From contig JAGAXP010000177.1 in NCBI GenBank assembly GCA_017940955.1, positions 1-35,190 of the forward strand: a stretch of DNA of 35,190 nucleotides. Reading direction: 5' to 3'. The translations under genes and the position numbers were made by a program. The DNA comes from Oribacterium sp. (GTDB lineage: Bacteria; Bacillota_A; Clostridia; Lachnospirales; Lachnospiraceae). Positions within the stretch are counted from its first letter, which is position 1, and each line of letters starts with the position of its first letter. Below, in pieces: positions 17,005 through 24,622 of this stretch. The notes below the pieces were generated by a model. That model was not told the DNA's origin. It made no database searches and worked only from the letters and a program-made list of their open reading frames with translations.

Positions 17005-17055
17005 GTTTATGTTTATCTCGGTAAAATCCGGAAGATAAGCATAAGCTTCTTTTTT
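17005..17055 (+). terminator. Terminator of the 65-residue gene
   Basis: A 13-bp stem with two G-U pairs (17005-17017 with 17034-17046), plus an inner CGG/CCG pairing, is followed by a T-rich run to 17055. Confidence 0.88.
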
Positions 17056-17120
17056 TACATATGTGATATGCGTCTAAAGCGAAATCACACCCCTTCAAAA
17101 AACGTGTCATCTTAATATTT

Positions 17121-17151
17121 TTCACAAATTTTCCAATATATCTGATATGAT
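17121..17151 (+). promoter_or_regulatory. Possible promoter of the 107-residue gene
   Basis: An extended -10, TGATATGAT, ends at 17151. The nearest -35-like TTCACA (17121-17126) is 19 bp away, longer than ideal. Supported mainly by the extended -10 and by position 60 bp before the gene. Confidence 0.4.
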
Positions 17152-17210
17152 GTAATTATCTAAAAACTCTTCTGCAACATATCTTATATCCGGCCAAAGG
17201 AGGTCAAGTT

Positions 17211-17534
17211 ATGTATGATTCCAAAGCTGTTCTCGGATGGGTTTCACCTGATGGCACCTTTACCCAATACGATTGGGGCGAGCACACTACCGGAGCCGAA
17301 GAAATAATCCGGACAAAGGGCTGGTATCACGAATTCTGCGAAAGATACTGCGCAAATGAGCGGGACTTTCTTTGTGATAAAGGGTATTGCCTCATACATG
17401 ACCCCGGAAAGCAGGAAATCTCTGCAACCCATATCAGACCGTTAACTAATCGTCAAAGAGACTTCCTATATGATTATTTCATACAACTTGGAGATCATAA
17501 AAAAGCCAATCATATGCTTACTGAAGAGTTTTAA
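17211..17534 (+). CDS. Hypothetical protein, 107 residues
   Basis: I do not recognise the family. The gene is real by its strong AAAGGAGG site before the ATG and coding-like composition. The protein is soluble and rich in aromatic residues. It has a cysteine cluster (Cys43, Cys47, Cys55, Cys60) that could bind a metal, but the spacing matches no motif I know. The C-terminal half (RPLTNRQRDFLYDYFIQLGDHKKANHM) looks helical. It is separated by 86 bp from the next gene on the same strand and may share a transcript with it. Confidence 0.75.
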   Translation: MYDSKAVLGWVSPDGTFTQYDWGEHTTGAEEIIRTKGWYHEFCERYCANERDFLCDKGYCLIHDPGKQEISATHIRPLTNRQRDFLYDYFIQLGDHKKANHMLTEEF

Positions 17535-17620
17535 CTTATGAATTCGCAATAGGCGCCTGCTGTAAAATATTGTTAATCACTATCTGTGCGCCGGATTAAA
17601 AAGCGGAATGGGGCGTTCAT

Positions 17621-18184
17621 ATGAATTATTTCAGAAATGCGTTAAAACACTTCAAAACCATAAACAAGCACAAACTGGAAGTGATGAAAAACTGTTTCAG
17701 AGTTGGGCTTTATAAACAGGGACTGCTTCATGACCTTTCCAAATACACCTGGACAGAATTTAAAACGGGCATCTTTTATTATCAGGGCAACAGAAGTCCG
17801 AATACTGCAGAAAGACTTGAAACCGGAGTTTGTGAAGCCTGGCTTCATCATAAGGGCCGTAACAAACACCATTTTGAATACTGGTGCGATTATGACATAG
17901 AAAAAAAAGGGTTCATGATAGGCTGCCGCATGCCCTACAGATACGTGGCGGAAATGTTCTGTGACCGTGTGGCGGCTGCAAAGGTCTACAAAGGAAAAGA
18001 CTATAACGACGGTTACCCATGGGAATACTTTCTTCCTACGAAGGACTCCCTCCTTTTAGAAAACGAAACCAGAAAAGAAATCAGTGAGCTTCTGTGGATG
18101 CTCAAAACAGAAGGAGAAGAGAAGACCTTTTCCTATCTGAAAAAAGAAATACAGCGTCGAAAAAAGGCACATGATCACTTTTGA
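17621..18184 (+). CDS. DUF5662-like protein with an HD-type histidine pattern
   Basis: 187 residues, resembling the DUF5662 family of Clostridia, as judged from LLHDLSKYTWTEF and the YYQGNRSPNTAER block. I know of no assigned function. The ordered residues His17, His37-Asp38, His76/77, His83/84 and Asp115 (in MFCDR) mirror the H...HD...H...H...D metal ligands of HD-domain phosphohydrolases, and the protein is mostly helical, so a metal-dependent phosphohydrolase is a fair guess. The ATG follows a GGGG-rich ribosome site. Its stop codon lies inside a terminator hairpin. Confidence 0.8.
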   Translation: MNYFRNALKHFKTINKHKLEVMKNCFRVGLYKQGLLHDLSKYTWTEFKTGIFYYQGNRSPNTAERLETGVCEAWLHHKGRNKHHFEYWCDYDIEKKGFMIGCRMPYRYVAEMFCDRVAAAKVYKGKDYNDGYPWEYFLPTKDSLLLENETRKEISELLWMLKTEGEEKTFSYLKKEIQRRKKAHDHF

Positions 18185-18198
18185 TCAGGTGCCTTTAT
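18163..18198 (+). terminator. Terminator overlapping the end of the DUF5662-like gene
   Basis: AAAGGCAC plus TGATCA (18163-18177, one mismatch) pair with TGATCA plus GTGCCTTT (18182-18196). The gene's stop codon is within the right arm. Confidence 0.6.
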
Positions 18199-18241
18199 CC
18201 AATGGGTAAGGTTGTCGTCGGCGAGAACCTTATCCATTGGA
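18198..18241. repeat. 16-bp hairpin between the DUF5662-like gene and tRNA-Arg
   Basis: Arms 18198-18213 and 18226-18241 are complementary over 16 bp with one G-U pair and a 12-nt loop. It has no T-tract on either side. It lies between two convergent units and may protect 3' ends or be a palindromic repeat. Confidence 0.5.
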
Positions 18242-18271
18242 ATAAATGTAGATTTCCGCATAACGAAGTAC

Positions 18272-18304
18272 AAAAAAACCGAACCGCCAAAGCGATTCGG
18301 TTTT
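18272..18304 (-). terminator. Terminator of tRNA-Arg
   Basis: On the minus strand AACCGAA pairs with TTCGGTT around an inner CGC/GCG hairpin, then a seven-T run (plus-strand A-run 18272-18278). Directly downstream of the tRNA. Confidence 0.88.
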
Positions 18305-18305
18305 A

Positions 18306-18379
18306 TGCGTGCGACAGGATTCGAACCCACGACCTTCTGGTCCGTAGCCAGACGCTCTATCCAGCTGAGCTACGCACGC
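18306..18379 (-). tRNA. tRNA-Arg (ACG)
   Basis: 74 nt cloverleaf on the minus strand. The acceptor GCGTGCG/CGCACGC is perfect, the anticodon loop CTACGGA gives ACG (A34 normally edited to inosine), the discriminator is A and no CCA is encoded. Own promoter and terminator. Confidence 0.95.
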
Positions 18380-18420
18380 ATCTCACTGTCTCTCAGAAGT
18401 CTTTCTTAGAGACGTGTGTA

Positions 18421-18449
18421 ATAATACTCAATTAAAAGATGAAAGTCAA
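18421..18449 (-). promoter_or_regulatory. Sigma-A promoter of tRNA-Arg
   Basis: On the minus strand TTGACT (18444-18449), 17-bp spacer, TATTAT (18421-18426), about 40 bp before the tRNA. It does not carry the CGAGTCG heptamer of the other two tRNA promoters. Confidence 0.88.
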
Positions 18450-18519
18450 GAATAAAATGAATTTTGTTTCAATAAACGTGAAAATTTTTTTAATCCATAA
18501 GATTAATCAATCTAATGTC

Positions 18520-18563
18520 AAAAATACTGATGAACCACTAACCCCGTCCCCATGGTTCATCAG
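18520..18563 (-). terminator. Terminator of the Rrf2 regulator
   Basis: An 11-bp perfect stem (18527-18537 with 18553-18563, 15-nt loop) lies just after the Rrf2 stop on the minus strand and is followed there by a T-rich stretch. Confidence 0.82.
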
Positions 18564-18567
18564 AGTT

Positions 18568-18978
18568 TTAAATCTTATCATTAACCAGATCATAAAGGGT
18601 GTATTTATTCACAACCTCATAAATCGCCTCGTCTATCTTCTTATATAAAGGAAATTTGAGACAATTGGCAGCCTTTGAGCAGGAAGAGGATCCGCTGACA
18701 CATTCCACCGGTGCAAGAGTACCTTCTGCGGCATCAAGAATTTCACCTACTTTGATCTCATTTGTCGGGCGGGTAAAAAGATATCCCCCTTTCGCACCGC
18801 GTATGGACTTTAACAAACCACCCTTAACCATAAGAGAAATGATCTGTTCAAGATATTTTATGGAAATCCCCTGACGTTCTGAAATTTCCTTGATACTTAC
18901 AGGTGTCACTCCATCATAGTTCTGGGCAATGTCTATCAGAGTCGAAAGTGCATAACGACCCTTAGTTGAAATCATCAT
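18568..18978 (-). CDS. Rrf2-family (IscR-like) transcriptional regulator
   Basis: 136 residues from the start at 18978, chosen because ACGGAGG lies nine bases upstream; an earlier ATG at 19002 would put the ribosome site inside the gene. The winged-helix (ISTKGRYALSTLIDIA, then SIKEISERQGISIKYLEQI, then KSIRGAKGGYLF) is typical of Rrf2. Three cysteines, Cys93, Cys100 and Cys106, stand where IscR and NsrR hold a [2Fe-2S] or [4Fe-4S] cluster, spaced C-x6-C-x5-C rather than IscR's C-x5-C-x5-C. So it is probably a redox, iron-sulfur or NO sensor. It is divergent from pflB, whose product is oxygen-sensitive, and a candidate operator overlaps its own promoter. Confidence 0.93.
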   Translation of the reverse strand: MMISTKGRYALSTLIDIAQNYDGVTPVSIKEISERQGISIKYLEQIISLMVKGGLLKSIRGAKGGYLFTRPTNEIKVGEILDAAEGTLAPVECVSGSSSCSKAANCLKFPLYKKIDEAIYEVVNKYTLYDLVNDKI

Positions 18979-19032
18979 ATACAAAAACCTCCGTAGTTGC
19001 AAAAGGCATAGCTTATACCTATAGCTAAAATA

Positions 19033-19061
19033 ATCCTAGCACATCACTAGGCATTATTCAA
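19033..19061 (-). promoter_or_regulatory. Promoter and possible self-operator of the Rrf2 gene
   Basis: On the minus strand TTGAAT (19056-19061), a 17-bp spacer and TAGGAT (19033-19038). The inverted repeat CCTAG-n7-CTAGG (19035-19051), flanked by TAAT and ATTA, overlaps the -10 and spacer, where a repressor would block RNA polymerase. Autoregulation is an inference. Confidence 0.5.
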
Positions 19062-19163
19062 GAAAGGTAAAATGATTGTTTTTAAGCAAAGACAAAAAAA
19101 TCCGGAAAGAAAAAATCCTATTGTTTTTATAGGAAAACATCCTTGATATGAACTTTTACTGTA

Positions 19164-19192
19164 TTGACTAATTATTGTCAAAATAATATACT
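19164..19192 (+). promoter_or_regulatory. Promoter of pflB with an overlapping palindrome
   Basis: TTGACT (19164-19169), 17-bp spacer and TATACT (19187-19192) predict a start near 19199 and a 5' leader of about 180 nt. The palindrome TTGAC-n8-GTCAA (19164-19181) overlaps the -35, so it could be an operator. The leader has a small GTTGC/GCAAC hairpin followed by T (19241-19261) that could pause or attenuate transcription. Confidence 0.7.
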
Positions 19193-19381
19193 TTCGGTGC
19201 TTGAAGCAAATACGTATCTTGTATGCAAAATTCATTTTTTGTTGCAGCAGCAACGTTTTTTGTTTCAGCAAGGGGTTAATATTGATCTATCAGATAGAGG
19301 AGGAGTCCGGAGGGAAGAACACAGCCGACGGAAAAAAGGGTCTGATAATCAAAAAGCAATTATAATATTGGAGGAAAAGAC

Positions 19382-21628
19382 ATGAGAGAGGAATGGAGAG
19401 GCTTTAATGCCGGACACTGGACAAGCGATGTAAACGTTCGTTCTTTTATCCAGAACAACTATACACCATATGATGGTGATGCAAGCTTCCTGCAGGGACC
19501 TACAGAGGCAACAAAGGATCTCTGGAATGAGGTTCAAGGATTACAGAAGGAAGAAAGAGCCAAGGGCGGCGTTCTCGATATGGAAACAAAGGTGGTTTCC
19601 GGTATCACAGCTTATGACGCTGCTTATATTACCGCTGATTCAAAAGATAAAGAGAAGGTAGTAGGTCTTCAGACTGACAAACCTCTTAAGAGAGCATTTA
19701 TGCCATATGGCGGTATCAAAATGGCAGAGCAGGCTTGTACAACTTATGGTTACACTCCCGATCCTCTTCTTCATAAAATATTTACAGAGTACCATAAGAC
19801 ACATAATCAGGGCGTATTTGATGCTTATACACCTGAGATGAAAAAGGTTCGTCATGCTCACATCCTCACCGGTCTTCCTGATACATACGGCCGTGGACGT
19901 ATCGTCGGCGACTACAGAAGAATCGCTCTTTACGGAATAGACTTCCTCATCGAAGAGAAAAAGAAGGATTTTGATAACTGCGGCGACGGAACCATGACAG
20001 ACAATGTTGTCCGCCAGAGAGAAGAAATCGCAGATCAGATGAGAGCTCTCCGTCAGATGAAGGAGATGGCTGCATCCTACGGTTATGACATTTCCCTTCC
20101 CGCAAAGAACGCAAGGGAAGCTGTACAGTGGCTCTACTTCGGTTACCTCGCTGCCATCAAGACACAGAACGGTGCCGCAATGTCAGTAGGCCGTGTGTCA
20201 ACCTTCCTTGATATATACATTAACAGAGATCTTACAGAAGGAACTCTCACAGAGCAGGAAGCTCAGGAGCTCATCGATCACTTCGTAATGAAGCTTCGTA
20301 TGGTTAAGTTCGCCAGAATTCCTTCATACAATCAGCTTTTCTCCGGTGACCCTGTCTGGGCTACACTTGAGGTTGCCGGTATGGGACAGGACGGCCGTTC
20401 AATGGTTACAAAGAACGATTTCCGCTTCCTTCACACTCTGGAAAACATGGGACCTGCACCGGAACCAAACCTTACAGTACTTTACACAAAGAGACTTCCC
20501 GAGAACTTCAAGAAGTATGCCGCAAAGATCTCTGTCACAACATCTTCCATCCAGTATGAGAACGATGATGTTATGAGACCTGTATGGGGCGATGATTACT
20601 CAATCTGCTGCTGTGTATCAGCTACACAGACAGGTAAGGAAATGCAGTTCTTCGGAGCCCGTGCAAACCTTGCAAAGTGCCTTCTTTACGCCATCAACGG
20701 CGGTGTGGATGAGAAGTTAAAGGAGCAGGTAGGACCTGAGTACAAGCCTATCACTTCAGAGTACCTTGACTATGATGAGGTTTGCCGCAAGTATGATCAG
20801 ATGATGGACTGGCTTGCAGGAGTTTACGTAAACGTTCTTAACCTTATCCAGTACATGCACGACAAATACTTCTATGAGGCTGCTGAAATGGCTCTCATCG
20901 ATACAGATGTACGCCGTACCTTCGCAACAGGTATCGCCGGCTTCTCACATGTAGTTGATTCACTCTCAGCTATCAAGTACGCACGTGTTAAGACAATACG
21001 TGACGAGGATGGTCTCGTTGTTGATTACGAAGTAGAAGGAGACTTCCCTAAGTACGGTAATGATGACGACCGTGCAGACGATATCGCAGTTAACCTTTTG
21101 AAGACCTTCCTTACAAAAATAAAGAAGCACCACACCTACAGAGATTCAGAACCTACAACCTCTATACTTACCATCACTTCAAACGTAGTATACGGAAAGG
21201 CAACAGGTGCCATGCCTGACGGACGTCCTGCCGGTGCTCCGCTTTCACCGGGAGCAAACCCAAGCTACGGTGCAGAGAACTCAGGACTTCTTGCATCCCT
21301 TAACTCTGTAGCAAAACTGCCATACGAGTACGCACTTGATGGTATTTCCAATACCCAGACCATCAACCCTGCAGCACTCGGGCACAGCGAGAATGAGCAG
21401 GCCACAACACTTGTAAGAGTCATGGACGGCTATTTCGCAAAGGGTGCTCACCATGTTAATGTCAATGTCTTCGGCGTAGAGAAGCTGAAGGATGCTATGG
21501 AGCATCCCGAGAAGCCTGAATATGCTAACTTTACCATCCGCGTATCAGGTTATGCCGTTAAGTTCATTGACCTTACCAGAGAGCAGCAGCTTGACGTAAT
21601 CTCAAGAACAGAGCACAAGGCACTTTAA
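19382..21628 (+). CDS. pflB: Pyruvate formate-lyase (formate acetyltransferase)
   Basis: Glycyl-radical enzyme that converts pyruvate and CoA to acetyl-CoA and formate in anaerobic fermentation. 748 residues, close to E. coli PflB (760). Active-site cysteines are in ICCCVSAT; Cys410 and Cys411 align with the catalytic Cys pair, and Cys409 is an extra third cysteine where the E. coli enzyme has Ala. The radical glycine is Gly723 in RVSGYAV near the C-terminus. PFL rather than a diol-dehydratase or choline lyase relative is supported by length, the two adjacent Cys and the pflA neighbour. TTGGAGGAAAA precedes the ATG. It has its own promoter and terminator and is followed by pflA. Confidence 0.98.
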   Translation: MREEWRGFNAGHWTSDVNVRSFIQNNYTPYDGDASFLQGPTEATKDLWNEVQGLQKEERAKGGVLDMETKVVSGITAYDAAYITADSKDKEKVVGLQTDKPLKRAFMPYGGIKMAEQACTTYGYTPDPLLHKIFTEYHKTHNQGVFDAYTPEMKKVRHAHILTGLPDTYGRGRIVGDYRRIALYGIDFLIEEKKKDFDNCGDGTMTDNVVRQREEIADQMRALRQMKEMAASYGYDISLPAKNAREAVQWLYFGYLAAIKTQNGAAMSVGRVSTFLDIYINRDLTEGTLTEQEAQELIDHFVMKLRMVKFARIPSYNQLFSGDPVWATLEVAGMGQDGRSMVTKNDFRFLHTLENMGPAPEPNLTVLYTKRLPENFKKYAAKISVTTSSIQYENDDVMRPVWGDDYSICCCVSATQTGKEMQFFGARANLAKCLLYAINGGVDEKLKEQVGPEYKPITSEYLDYDEVCRKYDQMMDWLAGVYVNVLNLIQYMHDKYFYEAAEMALIDTDVRRTFATGIAGFSHVVDSLSAIKYARVKTIRDEDGLVVDYEVEGDFPKYGNDDDRADDIAVNLLKTFLTKIKKHHTYRDSEPTTSILTITSNVVYGKATGAMPDGRPAGAPLSPGANPSYGAENSGLLASLNSVAKLPYEYALDGISNTQTINPAALGHSENEQATTLVRVMDGYFAKGAHHVNVNVFGVEKLKDAMEHPEKPEYANFTIRVSGYAVKFIDLTREQQLDVISRTEHKAL

Positions 21629-21650
21629 TTCACATATTACCTTGAAAATA

Positions 21651-21683
21651 AACCACCGCTTTCTCAGGAAGTGGCGGTTTTTT
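21651..21683 (+). terminator. Terminator between pflB and pflA
   Basis: AACCACCGCTT (21651-21661) pairs with AAGTGGCGGTT (21669-21679) with one mismatch and one G-U pair, then a T-run to 21684. It should separate most pflB and pflA transcription. Confidence 0.87.
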
Positions 21684-21696
21684 TCACAATAAAGCT

Positions 21697-21728
21697 TTCA
21701 CATGTGATTTTACAAACCCACATGTGAA
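21697..21728 (+). promoter_or_regulatory. Twin CACATGTG palindromes upstream of pflA
   Basis: CACATGTG occurs at 21699-21706 and 21719-21726, centres 20 bp apart (about two helical turns), and together with flanking bases the two form a 10- to 12-bp inverted repeat. A TATACT -10 (21754-21759) lies downstream with no recognisable -35, so the promoter probably needs an activator. The nearer site would be centred near -43 from the expected start, where Crp/Fnr-type class II activators bind. The factor is unknown. Confidence 0.5.
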
Positions 21729-21790
21729 GGTCTACGCAGAATCGATTATGGACTATACTCGATTTGCACATCCAATTTGGAGGTAAAATC

Positions 21791-22528
21791 ATGGCAGAAG
21801 CAATCAAAGGCGCGATCCACAGCATTGAAACCTTCGGATCTGTAGATGGTCCCGGAGTAAGATATATAGTATTCCTAAAAGGCTGCAATATGCGTTGCCG
21901 CTATTGCCATAATCCCGATACCTGGGATTTCACAAGCGCTGATATGCGAACAGCAGACGAAATCCTTAACAATGCTGTTCGCTATCGTGAATACTGGGGA
22001 GAAGATGGCGGCATCACAGTAAGCGGCGGAGATCCGCTGGTACAGATAGACTTTGTCATTGACCTGTTCGAAAAAGCCAAAGCCATGGGCATATCCACCT
22101 GCCTTGACACCTCCGCCCAGCCCTTTACAAGAGAAGAACCCTTCTTCAGTAAATTCAACCGCCTCATAAAAGTCACCGACACAGTCCTTTTCGACATCAA
22201 AGAAATCGATGACGAAAAACACAAAAAGCTCACCGGTCATACCAACAAAAACATCCTTGACTGCTGTACCTACCTTAGCGAGCAGGGAGTCGACCTATGG
22301 ATACGACACGTCCTCGTCCCGGGCCTCACCGATTCCGACGAAGAACTCATTGCCACCAAAGCCTTCATCGACACTCTGAAAACCGTAAAAAAAGTCGAAA
22401 TCCTCCCTTACCACACCCTGGCGCTTTACAAATACGAAAAGCTCGGCCTGAAATACACCCTTGCCGACACCCCCACTCCGACCCCGGAGCTTGTAAAGCA
22501 CGCGGAAGAACTTCTTGGGGTACGATAA
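21791..22528 (+). CDS. pflA: Pyruvate formate-lyase activating enzyme (radical SAM)
   Basis: Uses S-adenosylmethionine and a [4Fe-4S] cluster to make the glycyl radical on PflB. 245 residues from the start at 21791, chosen for its TTGGAGG site; an upstream in-frame ATG at 21764 would precede that site. The radical SAM motif is Cys32-x3-Cys36-x2-Cys39 in KGCNMRCRYCHNPDTW, and the SGGDPL and DTSAQP blocks fit the family. No extra ferredoxin-like Cys cluster is present, consistent with a PFL activase rather than the longer glycerol-dehydratase type. Transcribed separately from pflB because of the terminator and its own control region. Confidence 0.97.
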   Translation: MAEAIKGAIHSIETFGSVDGPGVRYIVFLKGCNMRCRYCHNPDTWDFTSADMRTADEILNNAVRYREYWGEDGGITVSGGDPLVQIDFVIDLFEKAKAMGISTCLDTSAQPFTREEPFFSKFNRLIKVTDTVLFDIKEIDDEKHKKLTGHTNKNILDCCTYLSEQGVDLWIRHVLVPGLTDSDEELIATKAFIDTLKTVKKVEILPYHTLALYKYEKLGLKYTLADTPTPTPELVKHAEELLGVR

Positions 22529-22662
22529 GGTGTTAATTCGTCAAATGGGTTGGGCTTGGCATATGACACGCAAAAAATCCACTTTGCTAACCCATATTTA
22601 AACTGACAGCTACGATAAATATCAAAGGGACTTCACATTTACCTTCCGGTAGCGAAAACGGA

Positions 22663-22943
22663 AGAAAATGCAAGGGATGTGTGGCACAGTTAGAAAAGTA
22701 AAGAAAATGCAAGGGATGTGTGGCACAGTTAGAAAAGTAAAGAAAATGCAGGGGATGTGTGGCTGGGCTTGCGGCTTGAAAGAACATTGAATAAATAAAT
22801 CCGCACAGAACGAACGCGTAAGCGTCCGAGCTGGGCGGATTTATTTATGAGATGTACTTTCAACGCCGTGGGCCGTCAAGCATCCCCTGCATTTTCTGCA
22901 CCATTTCAACATCGTAATCCGCCACGCGTCCCTTGCATTTTCT
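22663..22943. repeat. Palindromic intergenic element, copy 1
   Basis: Left side: a 39-bp unit starting AGAAAATGCAAGGGATGTG is repeated at 22663, 22702 and (partial) 22741. Right side: two inverted copies, 22881-22897 and 22921-22943. Inner arms 22741-22757 and 22881-22897 pair perfectly over 17 bp; outer arms 22702-22724 and 22921-22943 pair over 23 nt with two G-U. The core (22758-22880) folds into one long hairpin: 22772-22787 with 22852-22868, then 22791-22803 with 22836-22848, ending in ACGC-GTAA-GCGT with a GNRA-type loop. The core recurs inverted at 28681-28801. No CDS lies here. 22529-22662 shows only a weak ATGGGTT/AACCCAT repeat (22545-22595) and a small CTTCCG/CGGAAG hairpin. Confidence 0.85.
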
Positions 22944-23017
22944 GTACCATTTCACACCCCTCCGTGATAAAATAGTAGTCAGTTAATTTTGTGAATTATA
23001 AGGTATGGGAGGAACAT

Positions 23018-24577
23018 ATGCTATATAACAACACCATTTGGGCCGGCCTTGACATGGATACCAACGAAAAAGTATGTATACTGCCGCGCATGGCCAACAG
23101 ACACGGACTCATCGCCGGAGCCACCGGCACGGGCAAGACGATAACATTAAAGGTACTTGCCGAATCATTCAGCAACATGGGCGTTCCGGTATTTCTTTCC
23201 GACATAAAAGGCGATCTTTCCGGAATGATCAAGCCCGGAGTTGACAACGCAAACATGCAGGAACGCATTCAGTATTTCGGCCTTGATAAAGAAGGCTTTA
23301 CTTATCAGAACTTCCCTACACAATTCTGGGATATAAGCGGCAAAAAAGGTCTGCCCCTGAGAACCACCGTAAGTGAATTCGGGCCCACTTTACTTTCCCG
23401 TATCCTTGGACTCACAGATCTTCAGACCAATATCCTCACAATCATTTTCCGTATTGCAGATGAAGAAAACCTTCTTTTGCTGGATACCAAGGATCTTCGC
23501 TCCATGGTTCAGTATGTAGCCCAGAACAACAAAAAATACAGCTCACAGTACGGCAACATGACCACCGCTTCCCTTAACGCCATTCTCAGATCCATCGTAG
23601 CACTGGAAACAGCAGGAGCGGATAAATTCTTCGGTGAGCCCGCTATCGATATTCATGATTTCTTCAGACAGGACAGCGACGGAAGAGGAATGATCAATAT
23701 CCTTGAAGCAGAAAGCACCGTACAGAATCCTGTGATTTACGCAACCTTCATGCTCTATATGTTATCCGAGCTTTTTGAGCAGCTTCCGGAGGTAGGAGAC
23801 CGGGATAAGCCTAAGATGGTTTATTTCTTTGACGAGGCTCATTTATTGTTTAATGATGCCCCCAAGGCTCTTGTGGATAAGATCGAACAGGTTGTTAAGC
23901 TCATACGTTCCAAGGGTGTAGGTATCTTCTTTATCACCCAGAATCCAAGTGATGTTCCCGACTCCGTTCTGGCACAGCTCGGTAACAAGATCCAGCATGC
24001 ATTGCATGCCTATACACCGTCCGAAGAAAAGAAGGTAAAAGCAGCTGCAGATTCATTCAGAGTGAATAAGAACTTCAATACAGTCGAAGTTCTCCAGAAC
24101 CTGGGCACCGGAGAAGCCCTTATTTCCTTCCTGGATGAAGACGGTAAACCTGACAATGTAAGACGCTGCCGTGTATTACCTCCTCAGTCACTGATGGGAC
24201 CGGCAGATGATTCATCAAGACTCATGGTCATGAATTCTTCTGATTTTGCGGAAAAGTACAGTGAAGAGGTTGACAGAGATTCTGCCTATGAATTCTTCAA
24301 GAGACTTACTGATGAAGCAACTGCGGAAGCTGCCAGAATCGAAGCAGAGAAGCAGGCTGAAAAGGATGCGGAAGCCCTTGCAAAGGCTCAGGCAAAGGCA
24401 AACAAAGAGAAAATGACCGCTGTTAAGTCCGTCGGTCGTTCAACAGCCGGAACTCTGGGAAGAGAAGCCGGCGGAGCCATCGGAAAAACCTTCCTGGGCA
24501 CCTTCGGAAAGCGAGTAGGCGGCAATATCGGAGCTGCACTCGGAAGAGGTCTTCTGGACACATTCTTTAAAAGCTGA
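23018..24577 (+). CDS. HerA/YjgR-type ATPase (DUF853 family)
   Basis: 519 residues from 23018, where GGGAGGA precedes the ATG; an in-frame ATG at 22991 lacks a site. A P-loop ATPase of the HerA/FtsK superfamily like E. coli YjgR. Walker A is GATGTGKT (34-41), Walker B is MVYFFDEAHLLF (about 267-278), and a FFITQNPSDVP block follows, typical of the DUF853 group. After an Ala/Glu/Lys-rich helical stretch (about 435-470) the C-terminus is Gly-rich (TAGTLGREAGGAIGKTFLG), as in YjgR. The cellular role of the family is unproven; DNA translocation is suspected from HerA. NurA, HerA's usual partner, is absent. A bidirectional terminator follows. Confidence 0.9.
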   Translation: MLYNNTIWAGLDMDTNEKVCILPRMANRHGLIAGATGTGKTITLKVLAESFSNMGVPVFLSDIKGDLSGMIKPGVDNANMQERIQYFGLDKEGFTYQNFPTQFWDISGKKGLPLRTTVSEFGPTLLSRILGLTDLQTNILTIIFRIADEENLLLLDTKDLRSMVQYVAQNNKKYSSQYGNMTTASLNAILRSIVALETAGADKFFGEPAIDIHDFFRQDSDGRGMINILEAESTVQNPVIYATFMLYMLSELFEQLPEVGDRDKPKMVYFFDEAHLLFNDAPKALVDKIEQVVKLIRSKGVGIFFITQNPSDVPDSVLAQLGNKIQHALHAYTPSEEKKVKAAADSFRVNKNFNTVEVLQNLGTGEALISFLDEDGKPDNVRRCRVLPPQSLMGPADDSSRLMVMNSSDFAEKYSEEVDRDSAYEFFKRLTDEATAEAARIEAEKQAEKDAEALAKAQAKANKEKMTAVKSVGRSTAGTLGREAGGAIGKTFLGTFGKRVGGNIGAALGRGLLDTFFKS

Positions 24578-24578
24578 C

Positions 24579-24618
24579 AAAACGCTTCGGCAGATAACCA
24601 TCTCTGCCGAAGCGTTTT
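24579..24618. terminator. Bidirectional terminator between ATPase and CPBP genes
   Basis: A 16-bp perfect stem (24579-24594 with 24603-24618), starting AAAA and ending TTTT, lies between two convergent genes and can serve both. Confidence 0.92.
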
Positions 24619-24622
24619 CCTG

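Noticed and set aside
12238..18379. A genomic island integrated at a tRNA gene
   Set aside because: No integrase, no direct repeats of tRNA 3' ends, and the genes between the tRNAs look chromosomal.
22541..22603. Possible third, degraded copy of the palindromic element
   Set aside because: Only a 7-bp arm pairing and a short GGGCTTGGC similarity to the core edge, too little to claim.
22663..22763. Tandem 39-bp repeats as a CRISPR array
   Set aside because: The units are contiguous and identical with no variable spacers, and no cas genes are present.
22587..22787. Minus-strand reading frame with a repeated peptide containing CATHPLHFLYFSN
   Set aside because: It is the translation of the 39-bp tandem repeat, which is a multiple of three and so stays open. 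No ribosome site and no independent coding signal.
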